Below, in pieces: positions 22,999-31,325 of a stretch of 35,294 bases of DNA. Position numbers and translations under genes: made by a program. Within the stretch, counting starts at the first letter, position 1. The number at the start of each line of letters is the position of its first letter. A model generated the notes under the pieces. It worked only from the letters and a program-made list of their open reading frames with translations. It had not been told where the DNA came from and did no database searches. The DNA is from Clostridium sp. (lineage in GTDB: Bacteria; Bacillota; Clostridia; Clostridiales; Clostridiaceae), in contig JAHAIU010000012.1 in assembly GCA_018372555.1 (NCBI GenBank), positions 1-35,294 of the forward strand, read 5' to 3'.

Positions 22999-23051
22999 AA
23001 AAATACAAAGATACTGTAGCTTTAATTTTCCTTTCTGCTATAGCATCTTTG
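22999..23051 (-). terminator. Terminator of the DUF368 gene
   Basis: CAAAGATACTGTAGC (23006-23020) pairs with GCTATAGCATCTTTG (about 23037-23051) apart from two positions, followed by seven T on the minus strand. Confidence 0.8.
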
Positions 23052-23109
23052 CATTCTATTTCAATTTAAATAAAAACACTGATTAATATAGTTTATATTT
23101 TTGAATCTT

Positions 23110-23907
23110 CTATTCATTTCTACTTATATAATATGTAAATATAAATCCTACTAAACCTAAAAATACTCCTATCACACTATTTAATCCATCAATCCCTGGA
23201 AAAACAGAAAATACAGATCCTAAAATAAATCCAAAGATTAATATATAGGTTTGCTCTGGATATTTAATTAATAAGCTCTCAATTATTCTTGCACTTAATA
23301 AAGTACCAAAAATACCTCCTAAGGCAATAGGTATTAATATTGGAATATTAAATTGTGAAACTGCAGTTATAACTGTATTATATAATCCTAATACAAATAG
23401 CATAAAAGATCCACTTATTCCTGGTAGTATAAGTGCAGCTGCTACTACTATTCCACCTACAAAAAGCCAAATAAAATTTAAAATACTTAAGCTAGTTATA
23501 ATTGATGAAGCATCATTATTAGGAGTCCCCATCATAAGAACTATTATAATACCCAAAACTAAAAATAAAATATTCTTCTTATTAAAGCCCTTCACTGTAG
23601 CTTTTTTAAACATAAGTGGCGCACCACCTAAAATAACACCTATAAATAAATAGCCTATTGGAATAGGGAAATTATCAAATAAAGTTTTAACAATATTGCT
23701 AAATAAAAATATTCCTACTATTGCTCCAATTCCTACTTGCAATAATAACTTGTATTGATTTTTAAAATCTTTCAAAATATTATTTACTGCATGTAAAAGC
23801 TTATCGTATATTCCTAATATCATTGCAATTGTTCCACCACTAACTCCTGGTACTAGCTGAGATATACTAATTGCAACGCCTTTAAAAAAATTCTTTATAA
23901 AATCCAT
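23110..23907 (-). CDS. popT: DUF368 membrane protein, predicted undecaprenyl-phosphate translocase
   Basis: A 265-residue polytopic protein with the two conserved loops of the DUF368 family: SQLVPGVSGGTIAMILGIYD near residue 17 and ALILPGISGSFMLFVLGLY near residue 157. These form an internal duplication (PGxSGx). Recent work assigned DUF368 proteins (PopT) the flipping of undecaprenyl phosphate from the outer to the inner leaflet, recycling the lipid carrier for wall synthesis. That role is carried over here from family knowledge. A GGGAGTG ribosome site precedes the ATG. It is transcribed alone with its own terminator, between two ABC exporter pairs. Confidence 0.85.
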   Translation of the reverse strand: MDFIKNFFKGVAISISQLVPGVSGGTIAMILGIYDKLLHAVNNILKDFKNQYKLLLQVGIGAIVGIFLFSNIVKTLFDNFPIPIGYLFIGVILGGAPLMFKKATVKGFNKKNILFLVLGIIIVLMMGTPNNDASSIITSLSILNFIWLFVGGIVVAAALILPGISGSFMLFVLGLYNTVITAVSQFNIPILIPIALGGIFGTLLSARIIESLLIKYPEQTYILIFGFILGSVFSVFPGIDGLNSVIGVFLGLVGFIFTYYISRNE

Positions 23908-24064
23908 CTACTACACTCCCACTATCAGATTTTAATAATATAAATATTAACATAAATATATTTATATGTTATAGTTTTAACTTACATTTAACATAATAAT
24001 ACTACCTGTATTATTTTCATAAATACAATTATTATTTATGTTTAAAAATGCTATAATAATATTT

Positions 24065-24219
24065 AAAATGCGAAGCATTTTATGAATGAAAGAATGAAAA
24101 AATTAAATAATGATAAATTCTTATATAGTTTAGGAAGTTTTACTCTACCAAACCTCCTAAACCCATTAGTTCTTTCATTTCTTCATTTTTAAATTCCTTC
24201 ATTGTTTTGCTTCGCAAAA
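24065..24219. repeat. Hairpin-rich intergenic repeat, copy C
   Basis: About 155 bp bounded by two short hairpins with related tips: AAAATGC-GAA-GCATTTT (24065-24081) and GTTTTGC-TTC-GCAAAAT (24202-24218). Between them an A-rich arm (ATGAATGAAAGAATGAAAAA) faces a T-rich arm (TTCTTTCATTTCTTCATT), with an inner hairpin around TTTAGGA/TCCTAAA (24129-24161). The first 40 bases are the exact reverse complement of the end of copy A. It fills most of the gap upstream of the second ABC pair, and its right end runs close to that gene's ribosome site. Confidence 0.7.
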
Positions 24220-24249
24220 TCTAACATATGTATTTTAAGAAAAGGATTG

Positions 24250-25977
24250 ATGTTATTGTTAAAACTTATTTATTTTATGAAAGATTATAAAAAGGAATCA
24301 ATACTTGGCCCAATATTTAAATTAATTGAGGCTATATTAGAATTATTTATTCCAATAGTTATGGCCAAAATTATTGATATTGGTGTATATAATAAAGATA
24401 TTAATTATGTATTTAAAATGGGTGGTGTACTTATCCTTTTAGGAGCTATCGGCCTTATATTTGCCATTATTTGCCAATACTATGCTTCTATTGCTTCCCA
24501 AGGAGCAGGGACTTCTATTAGAAGCAAATTATATAAACATATAAATGGACTATCTTATAGTGAAATAGATAAAATAGGTACTCCAACTCTTATTACAAGA
24601 CTAGTAAATGATATTAATCAAATCCAAACTGGTATAGCTATGTTAATAAGGCTAGGAACAAGAAGTCCCTTTATAATTATTGGTTCAATTATTATGGCAT
24701 TATTAATAGATTTAAAACTATCTATAATATTTTTAATAGCTACTCCACTTATTGCTTTAGTTATTTACTTAGTAATGAGTAAATCCCTTCCTTTATATAA
24801 GGTAATACAAGAAAAATTAGATAGTTTATCTTTAATAACAAGGGAAAATCTTGAAGGAGCTAGGGTAATTAAAGCTTTTTCAAAAGAAGAATCAGAAAAA
24901 TCAAGATTTGAAAAATCAGCTATTGACTTAGCTAATACCTCTATTAATGTAGGTAAAATATCTGCTATCCTTAATCCTATTACTTATATGATTATGAATT
25001 TAGCAATAATAGCTATCTTATGGTTTGGTGGAATTAATGTAAATATAGGCTCATTAACTCAAGGTGAGGTTATTGCCTTTATTAATTATATAACTCAGAT
25101 CTTATTATCATTAATAGTTTTTTCTCAGCTTATTGTAATTTTAACTAAGGGCGCAACATCTGCTAATAGAGTTTTAGAAATATTAAATATTAATACTTCT
25201 ATTATGGATAATAAAGAAACTTTAACTAATAAAGTGAAAAATAATGATTCCCTAATTGAATTTAAAAATGTTTCATTTTCTTATGAAGAATCAAATGAAT
25301 ACTCCTTAAAAGATATTAATTTTAAAATTAATAAAAATGAAACTATAGGCATAATTGGTGGAACTGGATCTGGTAAATCAACATTAATAAACCTAATACC
25401 TAGATTTTATGATGTATCAAAAGGTGAAATATTAGTTAAAGGTATTAATGTTAAAGATTATAAGCTAAATAGCCTAAGAAAACTTATTGGTATAGTTCCT
25501 CAAAAAGCAGTTTTATTTAAAGGAAGTATTTTAGATAATTTAAAATGGGGAAATGAAAATGCAACTATTAACGAAACAGAAGATGCATTAAATATATCTC
25601 AGTCTTCTTCATTTATTAACTCCTTACCTGATAAATATAATGCTAAAGTTATGCAAGGTGGTAAAAACTTTTCTGGTGGTCAAAAACAAAGACTTACTAT
25701 TGCAAGAGCTTTAGTAAGAAATCCTGAAATACTTATTTTAGACGATAGTTCTAGTGCTTTAGACTTTGCAACAGATGCAGCATTAAGAAAAAATTTAAAA
25801 GAGAATACTAAAGATATGACAGTACTTATAGTATCACAAAGGGCAAGTAGTATAATGAATTCAGATAAAATAATAGTCTTAGATAATGGTGAAATAGCTG
25901 GAATTGGAACTCATGATTATCTTCTTGAAAATTGCGAAGTTTATAGTGAAATATATTCTTCTCAATTAAATAATTAG
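24250..25977 (+). CDS. Heterodimeric ABC exporter, degenerate-site half (pair 2)
   Basis: A 575-residue half-transporter with six membrane segments and an NBD: Walker A GGTGSGKST, signature FSGGQKQRLTIARAL, Walker B LILDDSSSALD with Asp instead of the catalytic Glu, and Gln in place of the switch His (VSQRAS). It aligns closely with the degenerate-site half of pair 1 from the first residues (DYKKESILGP against EYTKDSILTP). I start at the ATG at 24250; the TTG at 24256 is better spaced from AAAGGA and is also possible. The longer reading from 24202 would be made partly of repeat copy C. No dedicated regulator is adjacent. Confidence 0.88.
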   Translation: MLLLKLIYFMKDYKKESILGPIFKLIEAILELFIPIVMAKIIDIGVYNKDINYVFKMGGVLILLGAIGLIFAIICQYYASIASQGAGTSIRSKLYKHINGLSYSEIDKIGTPTLITRLVNDINQIQTGIAMLIRLGTRSPFIIIGSIIMALLIDLKLSIIFLIATPLIALVIYLVMSKSLPLYKVIQEKLDSLSLITRENLEGARVIKAFSKEESEKSRFEKSAIDLANTSINVGKISAILNPITYMIMNLAIIAILWFGGINVNIGSLTQGEVIAFINYITQILLSLIVFSQLIVILTKGATSANRVLEILNINTSIMDNKETLTNKVKNNDSLIEFKNVSFSYEESNEYSLKDINFKINKNETIGIIGGTGSGKSTLINLIPRFYDVSKGEILVKGINVKDYKLNSLRKLIGIVPQKAVLFKGSILDNLKWGNENATINETEDALNISQSSSFINSLPDKYNAKVMQGGKNFSGGQKQRLTIARALVRNPEILILDDSSSALDFATDAALRKNLKENTKDMTVLIVSQRASSIMNSDKIIVLDNGEIAGIGTHDYLLENCEVYSEIYSSQLNN

Positions 25978-25988
25978 GAGGTGACATT

Positions 25989-27722
25989 TTGAATACTGCA
26001 ATACTTAAAAGAATTTTAAAATATACTAAGCCTTATAGTAAATATATAGTTTTATCCTTTATTACAGCAATTATAAATATAACTTTAACTTTATTAGCAC
26101 CTATAATTATAGGAAGAGGTGTAGATTTTATTATAGGACCTAATAATGTTAACTTTAATAAACTTATTAATATACTAATTTTACTTTTATTGACTATAAT
26201 TTTTTCTTCAATTTTTCAGCTTATTATGACTAGATGTAATAATATAGTAAGTTATAAGACTATTAAAGATTTAAGAAGAGATGTATTTAACAAGCTAAAT
26301 GAATTACCACTTAAATATATAGATAGTAATTCTCATGGATATATTATAAATGGAGTCATTAATGATATAGAAATTATTTCAGATGGATTATTACAAGGCT
26401 TCTCTCAGCTTTTCACTGGAATAATAACTATAGTTGGAACATTAATTTTTATGTTAACTATAAATTATAAAATAGCTTTACTAGTAGTTATAATAACTCC
26501 ACTTTCATTATTTACTGCTTCCACTATAGCTAAAGCTTGTAATTCTATGTTTAGAAAGCAATCTGAAGTTCGTGGAGAACTAACTGGTTATGTAGAAGAA
26601 ATGATAGGTAATCAAAAAGTTGTTAAGGCTTTTTCTTATGAAGATAGAGCTGAAGAAAATTTTGAGGAAATAAATAAGAAGCTTTATACATATGGTCAAA
26701 AAGCTCAATTTTACTCAGCAATTACAAATCCTCTTACTAGATTTGTAAATGGAATTGTATATGCATCAGTTGGTATAGTTGGTGCAATAACTGCTATTAA
26801 TGGTAACCTTTCTATAGGTAACCTTTCAGCCTTCTTAAGTTATGCTAATCAATATACTAAGCCTTTTAATGAAATTTCAGGGGTTATTACTGAATTACAA
26901 GCAGCCTTTACCTCTGCTAGTAGAGTCTTTAAAATTTTAGATGAAAAACCTGAAGTTCCTGATAAGGCTAATGCTATTAATTTGGAAACTGCTGAAGGTA
27001 ATGTTGATATAAATAATCTATACTTTTCTTATAATGAAAATAAACCTTTTATTGAAGATTTTAATTTAAAGGTAAACCCAGGTGAAAGAATAGCAATAGT
27101 AGGCCCTACTGGCTGCGGTAAAACAACATTAATAAATTTACTTATGAGATTTTATAATATAGATTCAGGTGAAATTAAAATAGATAGCATTAATGTAGAA
27201 GAAATAACTAGAAAAAGTACTAGAGGACTTTATGGAATGGTACTTCAAGATACATGGTTATTTTCTGGATCAGTTAGGGACAATATAGCCTATGGAAAAG
27301 AAGATGCTACTTTAGAAGAAGTTATAGAAGCTGCAAAATCAGCACATGCTCATAAATTTATTATGAGATTACCTAAGGGATATGATACTATTCTTTCAGA
27401 AGATAGTTCCCTATCACAAGGTCAAAAGCAATTACTATGTATTGCTAGAGTTATGCTCTCAAAGCCACCAATGCTAATTTTAGATGAGGCTACTAGTAGT
27501 ATAGATACTCGTACTGAAATCTATATTCAAAGAGCTTTTAATAAATTAATGGAAGGTAGGACTTCCTTTATAGTTGCACATAGACTTTCAACTATTAAAG
27601 AAGCTGATTTAATCCTCGTAATGAAGGATGGAAAGATAATAGAAAAAGGTAATCATAAGGACTTATTAAAACAAAATGGTTTTTATTCAAATTTATATAA
27701 TAGTCAATTTGCTAAAATATAA
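25989..27722 (+). CDS. Heterodimeric ABC exporter, catalytic-site half (pair 2)
   Basis: A 577-residue half-transporter: six membrane segments, Walker A GPTGCGKTT, signature LSQGQKQLLCIAR, Walker B LILDEATSSID with catalytic Glu, switch His in VAHRLS. It complements the Asp-bearing partner 11 bp upstream, giving one complete and one degenerate ATP site. Unlike the matching subunit of pair 1 it lacks the insert of about 45 residues before the NBD. The start is TTG at 25989, set by AGGAGGTGA. The second pair looks like a diverged paralogue of pair 1 transcribed in the opposite direction. Substrate unknown. Confidence 0.9.
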   Translation: MNTAILKRILKYTKPYSKYIVLSFITAIINITLTLLAPIIIGRGVDFIIGPNNVNFNKLINILILLLLTIIFSSIFQLIMTRCNNIVSYKTIKDLRRDVFNKLNELPLKYIDSNSHGYIINGVINDIEIISDGLLQGFSQLFTGIITIVGTLIFMLTINYKIALLVVIITPLSLFTASTIAKACNSMFRKQSEVRGELTGYVEEMIGNQKVVKAFSYEDRAEENFEEINKKLYTYGQKAQFYSAITNPLTRFVNGIVYASVGIVGAITAINGNLSIGNLSAFLSYANQYTKPFNEISGVITELQAAFTSASRVFKILDEKPEVPDKANAINLETAEGNVDINNLYFSYNENKPFIEDFNLKVNPGERIAIVGPTGCGKTTLINLLMRFYNIDSGEIKIDSINVEEITRKSTRGLYGMVLQDTWLFSGSVRDNIAYGKEDATLEEVIEAAKSAHAHKFIMRLPKGYDTILSEDSSLSQGQKQLLCIARVMLSKPPMLILDEATSSIDTRTEIYIQRAFNKLMEGRTSFIVAHRLSTIKEADLILVMKDGKIIEKGNHKDLLKQNGFYSNLYNSQFAKI

Positions 27723-27802
27723 AGGTTGGCTAAGGAAATCCAAATAAAATTAATAATTAAAAATAAATAGTTAGAGAAATACTCTCTTTAAATTATAAAA
27801 AT

Positions 27803-27842
27803 AAGCTTCTGAAAAACTCTCTTTAGATTTTTTCAGAAGCTT
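27803..27842. terminator. Terminator between convergent operons
   Basis: A 14-bp stem AAGCTTCTGAAAAA (27803-27816) with TTTTTTCAGAAGCTT (27828-27842). It lies between the convergent ABC pair 2 and the kinase gene; T-rich sequence follows on the minus strand and is weaker on the plus strand, so it probably serves both. Confidence 0.65.
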
Positions 27843-27887
27843 TAAATTTAAATAAAGTTTTATAATATTTTATTACTTTTAACAATA

Positions 27888-29258
27888 TTATAATTCCAAT
27901 TCAAATGTTATAAATTCCTCAACTATATTATAGGATAACTTCCAATTGTTTTCCTTAGCTATTTCACTACATAGATATAATCCTAATCCTGAACTACTTA
28001 TTTCTTTACTTATATCATTTATATTATTATGTTTAATAAATGGCTCTAATAATCTATTTTTTATCTCTTCAGGTATTTTATTTATCTTATTCTTAATAGT
28101 AAGATTTATAGTTCCATCTTCTTTAAATAATTTAACTTCAATTTCCTTTGAACAAGAGTATTTAATGCTATTATCTAGTAAATTAGCAAAAACCAGCTCA
28201 AAGTCTTCAAGTACACCTAAGTATTCAAGTTCTTGAATTTCATTAATTATTTTTAGATTTCTCTTATTAATTCTTACTTCAAAATCTTCTTCTATTTGCA
28301 TTATTAATTCTTTTAAAGAAAACTTTGTTTTTACTTTATTTATATTTATACTTCCTCTAGAAGTTTCTAAAATATTTTCTACTAAAGTTTTCATCTTTTC
28401 ACATTCTAGTACTATCCTACTACTAGCTCTATTTATAAATTCTTCATCCATTTCTTTAATATCATTATCTCTTAATATCTGCGAATAAAGAGAAATAGAT
28501 GTAACTGGAGTCTTAAGCTCATGAGTGGCATTATTAAAGAATTCTCTTAAGGATTTATCTTGATTTATTAATTGATTTTTCATTAAATTATAAGTCTTAG
28601 CTAAATCTGAAATTTCATCCTCATTAGATACTTCAATATCTTCAGTATATTTTCCAAGCTTAAAATTCTTCATGGATTCATTCAATTTATTAAGAGGCAT
28701 TATAGATTTTTTTATTATGGATGCTATAGTTAATATTAAAGTTATTACTACAAGTACTTGTCCTAAAAGAATAATTATTATTGTTTTTATCATTTCATAG
28801 AACTTATTTGTATAATCTTTCTGTATTATTAAATTACTAATAAAATTCTCATCTAAATATACTGGATAATTGTAGGTTATATAATAAGATTTATTTAAAT
28901 TCTTAAACTTAATTAAGGATTTAATATTATTACTTTCTAATATAATACTATTAATTTCTTCACTATTAACTGCTTTCCCCACAGATTGATTAATCTTGCC
29001 TTCCTCATTAGAAAAGCTAACATATCCTTGAACAACATCATTTATAGGTGATAAACTTTTCCAAAGAGGCTCTTCTGCTACCTCCTTTTGCCTAATTATA
29101 TTAATAGAAGTTATTTTTATATTCTCCATATCTTCAATAATACTATCTTTAAAGGAGTTATTAAAAAATATTGATATAAAGATAGTAAATGCTATATTAA
29201 TTGATATAACAGAAACTACTGTCCCTATTAATAATTTACCTTTTAAGGTTTTATTGAA
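27888..29258 (-). CDS. Sensor histidine kinase with no standard start codon
   Basis: The frame is open from the TGA at 29268-29270 down to 27888. It encodes a first membrane segment (about 29230-29170, LLIGTVVSVISINIAFTIF), a sensor region of about 110 residues, a second segment (IIIILLGQVLVVITLIL), HAMP, a His-box ATHELKTPVTS and an ATPase domain with N box NLLDNSIKYS and G2 box SSGLGLYL. The G1 box that should read DNGxG reads KNKINKI. No ATG, GTG or TTG lies upstream of the ATG at 29129, which would remove the first membrane segment. A TTC at 29258-29256 sits where a TTG start would be expected after GAGGTGAG. I give that position as the presumed original start. Confidence 0.75.
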   Translation of the reverse strand, partial: FNKTLKGKLLIGTVVSVISINIAFTIFISIFFNNSFKDSIIEDMENIKITSINIIRQKEVAEEPLWKSLSPINDVVQGYVSFSNEEGKINQSVGKAVNSEEINSIILESNNIKSLIKFKNLNKSYYITYNYPVYLDENFISNLIIQKDYTNKFYEMIKTIIIILLGQVLVVITLILTIASIIKKSIMPLNKLNESMKNFKLGKYTEDIEVSNEDEISDLAKTYNLMKNQLINQDKSLREFFNNATHELKTPVTSISLYSQILRDNDIKEMDEEFINRASSRIVLECEKMKTLVENILETSRGSININKVKTKFSLKELIMQIEEDFEVRINKRNLKIINEIQELEYLGVLEDFELVFANLLDNSIKYSCSKEIEVKLFKEDGTINLTIKNKINKIPEEIKNRLLEPFIKHNNINDISKEISSSGLGLYLCSEIAKENNWKLSYNIVEEFITFELEL

Positions 29259-29262
29259 AGCC

Positions 29263-29937
29263 TCACCTCATTACGTATCCGACACCAAACACTGTTTCAA
29301 TAACCGAATTATCCTTATCTTCATTAAGCTTTTCTCTAAGCCTTCTTATATGGACATCAACAGTTCTAGTATCACCTTCATAATCGTAACCCCATATCTT
29401 TTCTAATAAATCATCCCTAGAAAAGACTGTTCCCCTATTACTATTTAAGAAATTTAATAAGTCAAATTCTTTTCTTCTTAAAGCAACTTCATTTCCTTCT
29501 TTAATTACTCTTCTATCTCTTGGATAAATTTTAATTATTTCTTCCTTCTCCTCTATAAAATCTCTATCTAATCCCTTCTCTATTCTTCTAAATACAGCCT
29601 TTATTCTAGCTAATACTTCTTTAATTTCAAAGGGCTTAACTATATAATCATCAGCTCCAAGCTCTAGCCCTAAGATCTTATCTATAATTTCTCCTCTAGC
29701 AGTTAGTATTATAACGTAAGCCTTATTATGAATTTCTTTGCATATATCAAATCCATCCATATCAGGAAGCATTAAATCTAACAATACTAAATCTGGCTTA
29801 AATTCATTAAATCTTTCTAAAGCATTTTTTCCATTATAAACACTTCTAACATCATAGCCTTCTTTTCTAAGAGCAAAGGTTATTGCATCGTTTATTGAAT
29901 ATTCATCTTCAACTACTAGTATTTTTTTCTTGTCCAT
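29263..29937 (-). CDS. OmpR-family response regulator
   Basis: A 224-residue regulator: receiver domain with acidic pair EDE at 10-12, phosphoacceptor Asp54 in LVLLDLMLPDMDG and Lys101 in IVKPF, then a winged-helix DNA-binding domain ending HIRRLREKLNED and VFGVGYVMR. It lies between a lipoprotein gene (8 bp upstream) and the kinase gene, so it is the middle member of a three-gene operon. Its nearest ribosome-like site (AAGGGA) is about 13 bases away and inside the end of the lipoprotein gene, suggesting coupled translation. Targets are unknown. Confidence 0.92.
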   Translation of the reverse strand: MDKKKILVVEDEYSINDAITFALRKEGYDVRSVYNGKNALERFNEFKPDLVLLDLMLPDMDGFDICKEIHNKAYVIILTARGEIIDKILGLELGADDYIVKPFEIKEVLARIKAVFRRIEKGLDRDFIEEKEEIIKIYPRDRRVIKEGNEVALRRKEFDLLNFLNSNRGTVFSRDDLLEKIWGYDYEGDTRTVDVHIRRLREKLNEDKDNSVIETVFGVGYVMR

Positions 29938-29945
29938 AAAATAAA

Positions 29946-31142
29946 TTATTCCCTTTCTTGTATTTCTAAAATAGAGTATTTTGTATCTTCCATCACTATA
30001 TTTTTATTTGAATTTTTATCAAATTCTTCTGAAAACTTTATTCTAGTTAAAAATACTTTATTACCTTCTTTATTAGTAAGCGGAGATGAAAATCTATAAC
30101 CATAACTACTATTTAATTTGTATATTAAATTAATATTTCCATCCTCAGTAACCTCCCCTAAATACTCCTCATCTTTATAAGATATAAAATGAAACTTAGT
30201 ATTTTTTAATTGAGCTGATATTGTCTTTTCTTTATCAAAATAAATAACCTCCTCTGTGTCAATATCATAAATAGCATTAAAATAATCCATATTTTCTTTA
30301 GAACCACTATTTTTAATTTTAAGTAGCAATTTATTATTAGATAATTTACTTATTAAAAAAGTCTCTCTATCATATAGGTTTACTTTATCAGTTTTTATAG
30401 TTTTATAATCCTCAAAAGTTATATTATTTTCATCAAACTTAAGTTTATACATTTTACCTACTTCATCTATGGCTATAATTGAATCTAGACTATCATCATA
30501 GTAAAAGTTCTTTACTTTTTTCTCATTATTATTTATATAATACTTTTCATTATTTAAATCTATTATGATAAAATCTCTAGCCTCATTAATTTCACCTTCA
30601 TCCATAGATAAATATTGAGTAATGTGGTAATTATCACTAATTTCACCACTAGACCTAGCAAATTTTATCAAATTATTCTCTATTTTATTTTTGCTTTCTC
30701 CAAAGTCTTTAAGTTCAAAAATAGTTTTATTAACTAAATTAATGTAATAATTCTTTATTTCACCTGAGTTACTTGCATCTTCAGCAAATATTCCAGAATC
30801 CTGATATCCACCATTACCTTTTATAAAATCAACTTCTTCATTAGTAAGCATTCCTTCTTCCATATTTTTAATAGAACCCGTACTATCCAAATAATATATC
30901 ATTGTATAATCCTTAATATTTCCACTTCCATCCTTCATCTTAGTTCCATAAAGTATATCACCATCAAAGAAACTAGGTATAAAGACTTTGTCCTTATCAG
31001 TATTTTCTATATTTCTTTCTGTAATTGTGTATTTCTCTGAAATATTATCCTTTGTGTTTTCATCTAAAATCTTTGTTTCACTACAACCGATTAAAATTGT
31101 AGATATTAATAATCCTCCAATTAATGAAATATGTTTTTTCAC
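29946..31142 (-). CDS. Predicted lipoprotein heading a two-component operon
   Basis: A 398-residue secreted lipoprotein: MKKHISLIGGLLISTILIGCSE with lipobox LIGC (Cys20). The mature part is polar with many short beta-strand stretches and repeated aromatic-Tyr patterns (YTMIYYLDSTG, YYINNNEKK, MYKLKFDEN, NLIYKLNSS), suggestive of a beta-propeller, though I cannot name a family. As first gene of an operon with a response regulator and a membrane kinase it is a candidate extracellular sensor or co-sensor for that kinase. The start is GTG at 31142 with GGGGAGG 7 bases upstream. It diverges from the MATE pump gene. Confidence 0.78.
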   Translation of the reverse strand: MKKHISLIGGLLISTILIGCSETKILDENTKDNISEKYTITERNIENTDKDKVFIPSFFDGDILYGTKMKDGSGNIKDYTMIYYLDSTGSIKNMEEGMLTNEEVDFIKGNGGYQDSGIFAEDASNSGEIKNYYINLVNKTIFELKDFGESKNKIENNLIKFARSSGEISDNYHITQYLSMDEGEINEARDFIIIDLNNEKYYINNNEKKVKNFYYDDSLDSIIAIDEVGKMYKLKFDENNITFEDYKTIKTDKVNLYDRETFLISKLSNNKLLLKIKNSGSKENMDYFNAIYDIDTEEVIYFDKEKTISAQLKNTKFHFISYKDEEYLGEVTEDGNINLIYKLNSSYGYRFSSPLTNKEGNKVFLTRIKFSEEFDKNSNKNIVMEDTKYSILEIQERE

Positions 31143-31200
31143 TGAAAAACCTCCCCTTATACTTTTAATTATATAATAAATGGAAGTTTTTAAAAACTAT

Positions 31201-31214
31201 TGTAAGTTGTTACA
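31201..31214. promoter_or_regulatory. TGTAA-N4-TTACA dyad in a divergent promoter region
   Basis: Perfect 5-4-5 inverted repeat TGTAAGTTGTTACA in the 183-bp gap between the lipoprotein-TCS operon and the MATE gene. It lies about 60 bp upstream of the lipoprotein start. A regulator of either transcript could bind it. In AT-rich DNA a dyad of this size can occur by chance. Confidence 0.3.
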
Positions 31215-31249
31215 TAATTATTAACTACTATTCTAATTTTGAAATAAAG

Positions 31250-31278
31250 TTGCTAATTAAATTTTCCAGTGGTATCAT
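31250..31278 (+). promoter_or_regulatory. Possible promoter of the MATE gene
   Basis: TTGCTA (31250-31255), 17-bp spacer, TATCAT (31273-31278), about 48 bp before the start codon. The -10 is good, the -35 only moderate. Confidence 0.4.
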
Positions 31279-31325
31279 TTATAAGGAAAATCTTAAAAAA
31301 TAGTTAATAAAGAGGGGGATATAAC

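Noticed and set aside
24202..24249. Longer N-terminus for the first ABC half-transporter of pair 2
   Set aside because: The added codons lie in repeat copy C, and the paralogue of pair 1 starts at the equivalent of 24250-24256.
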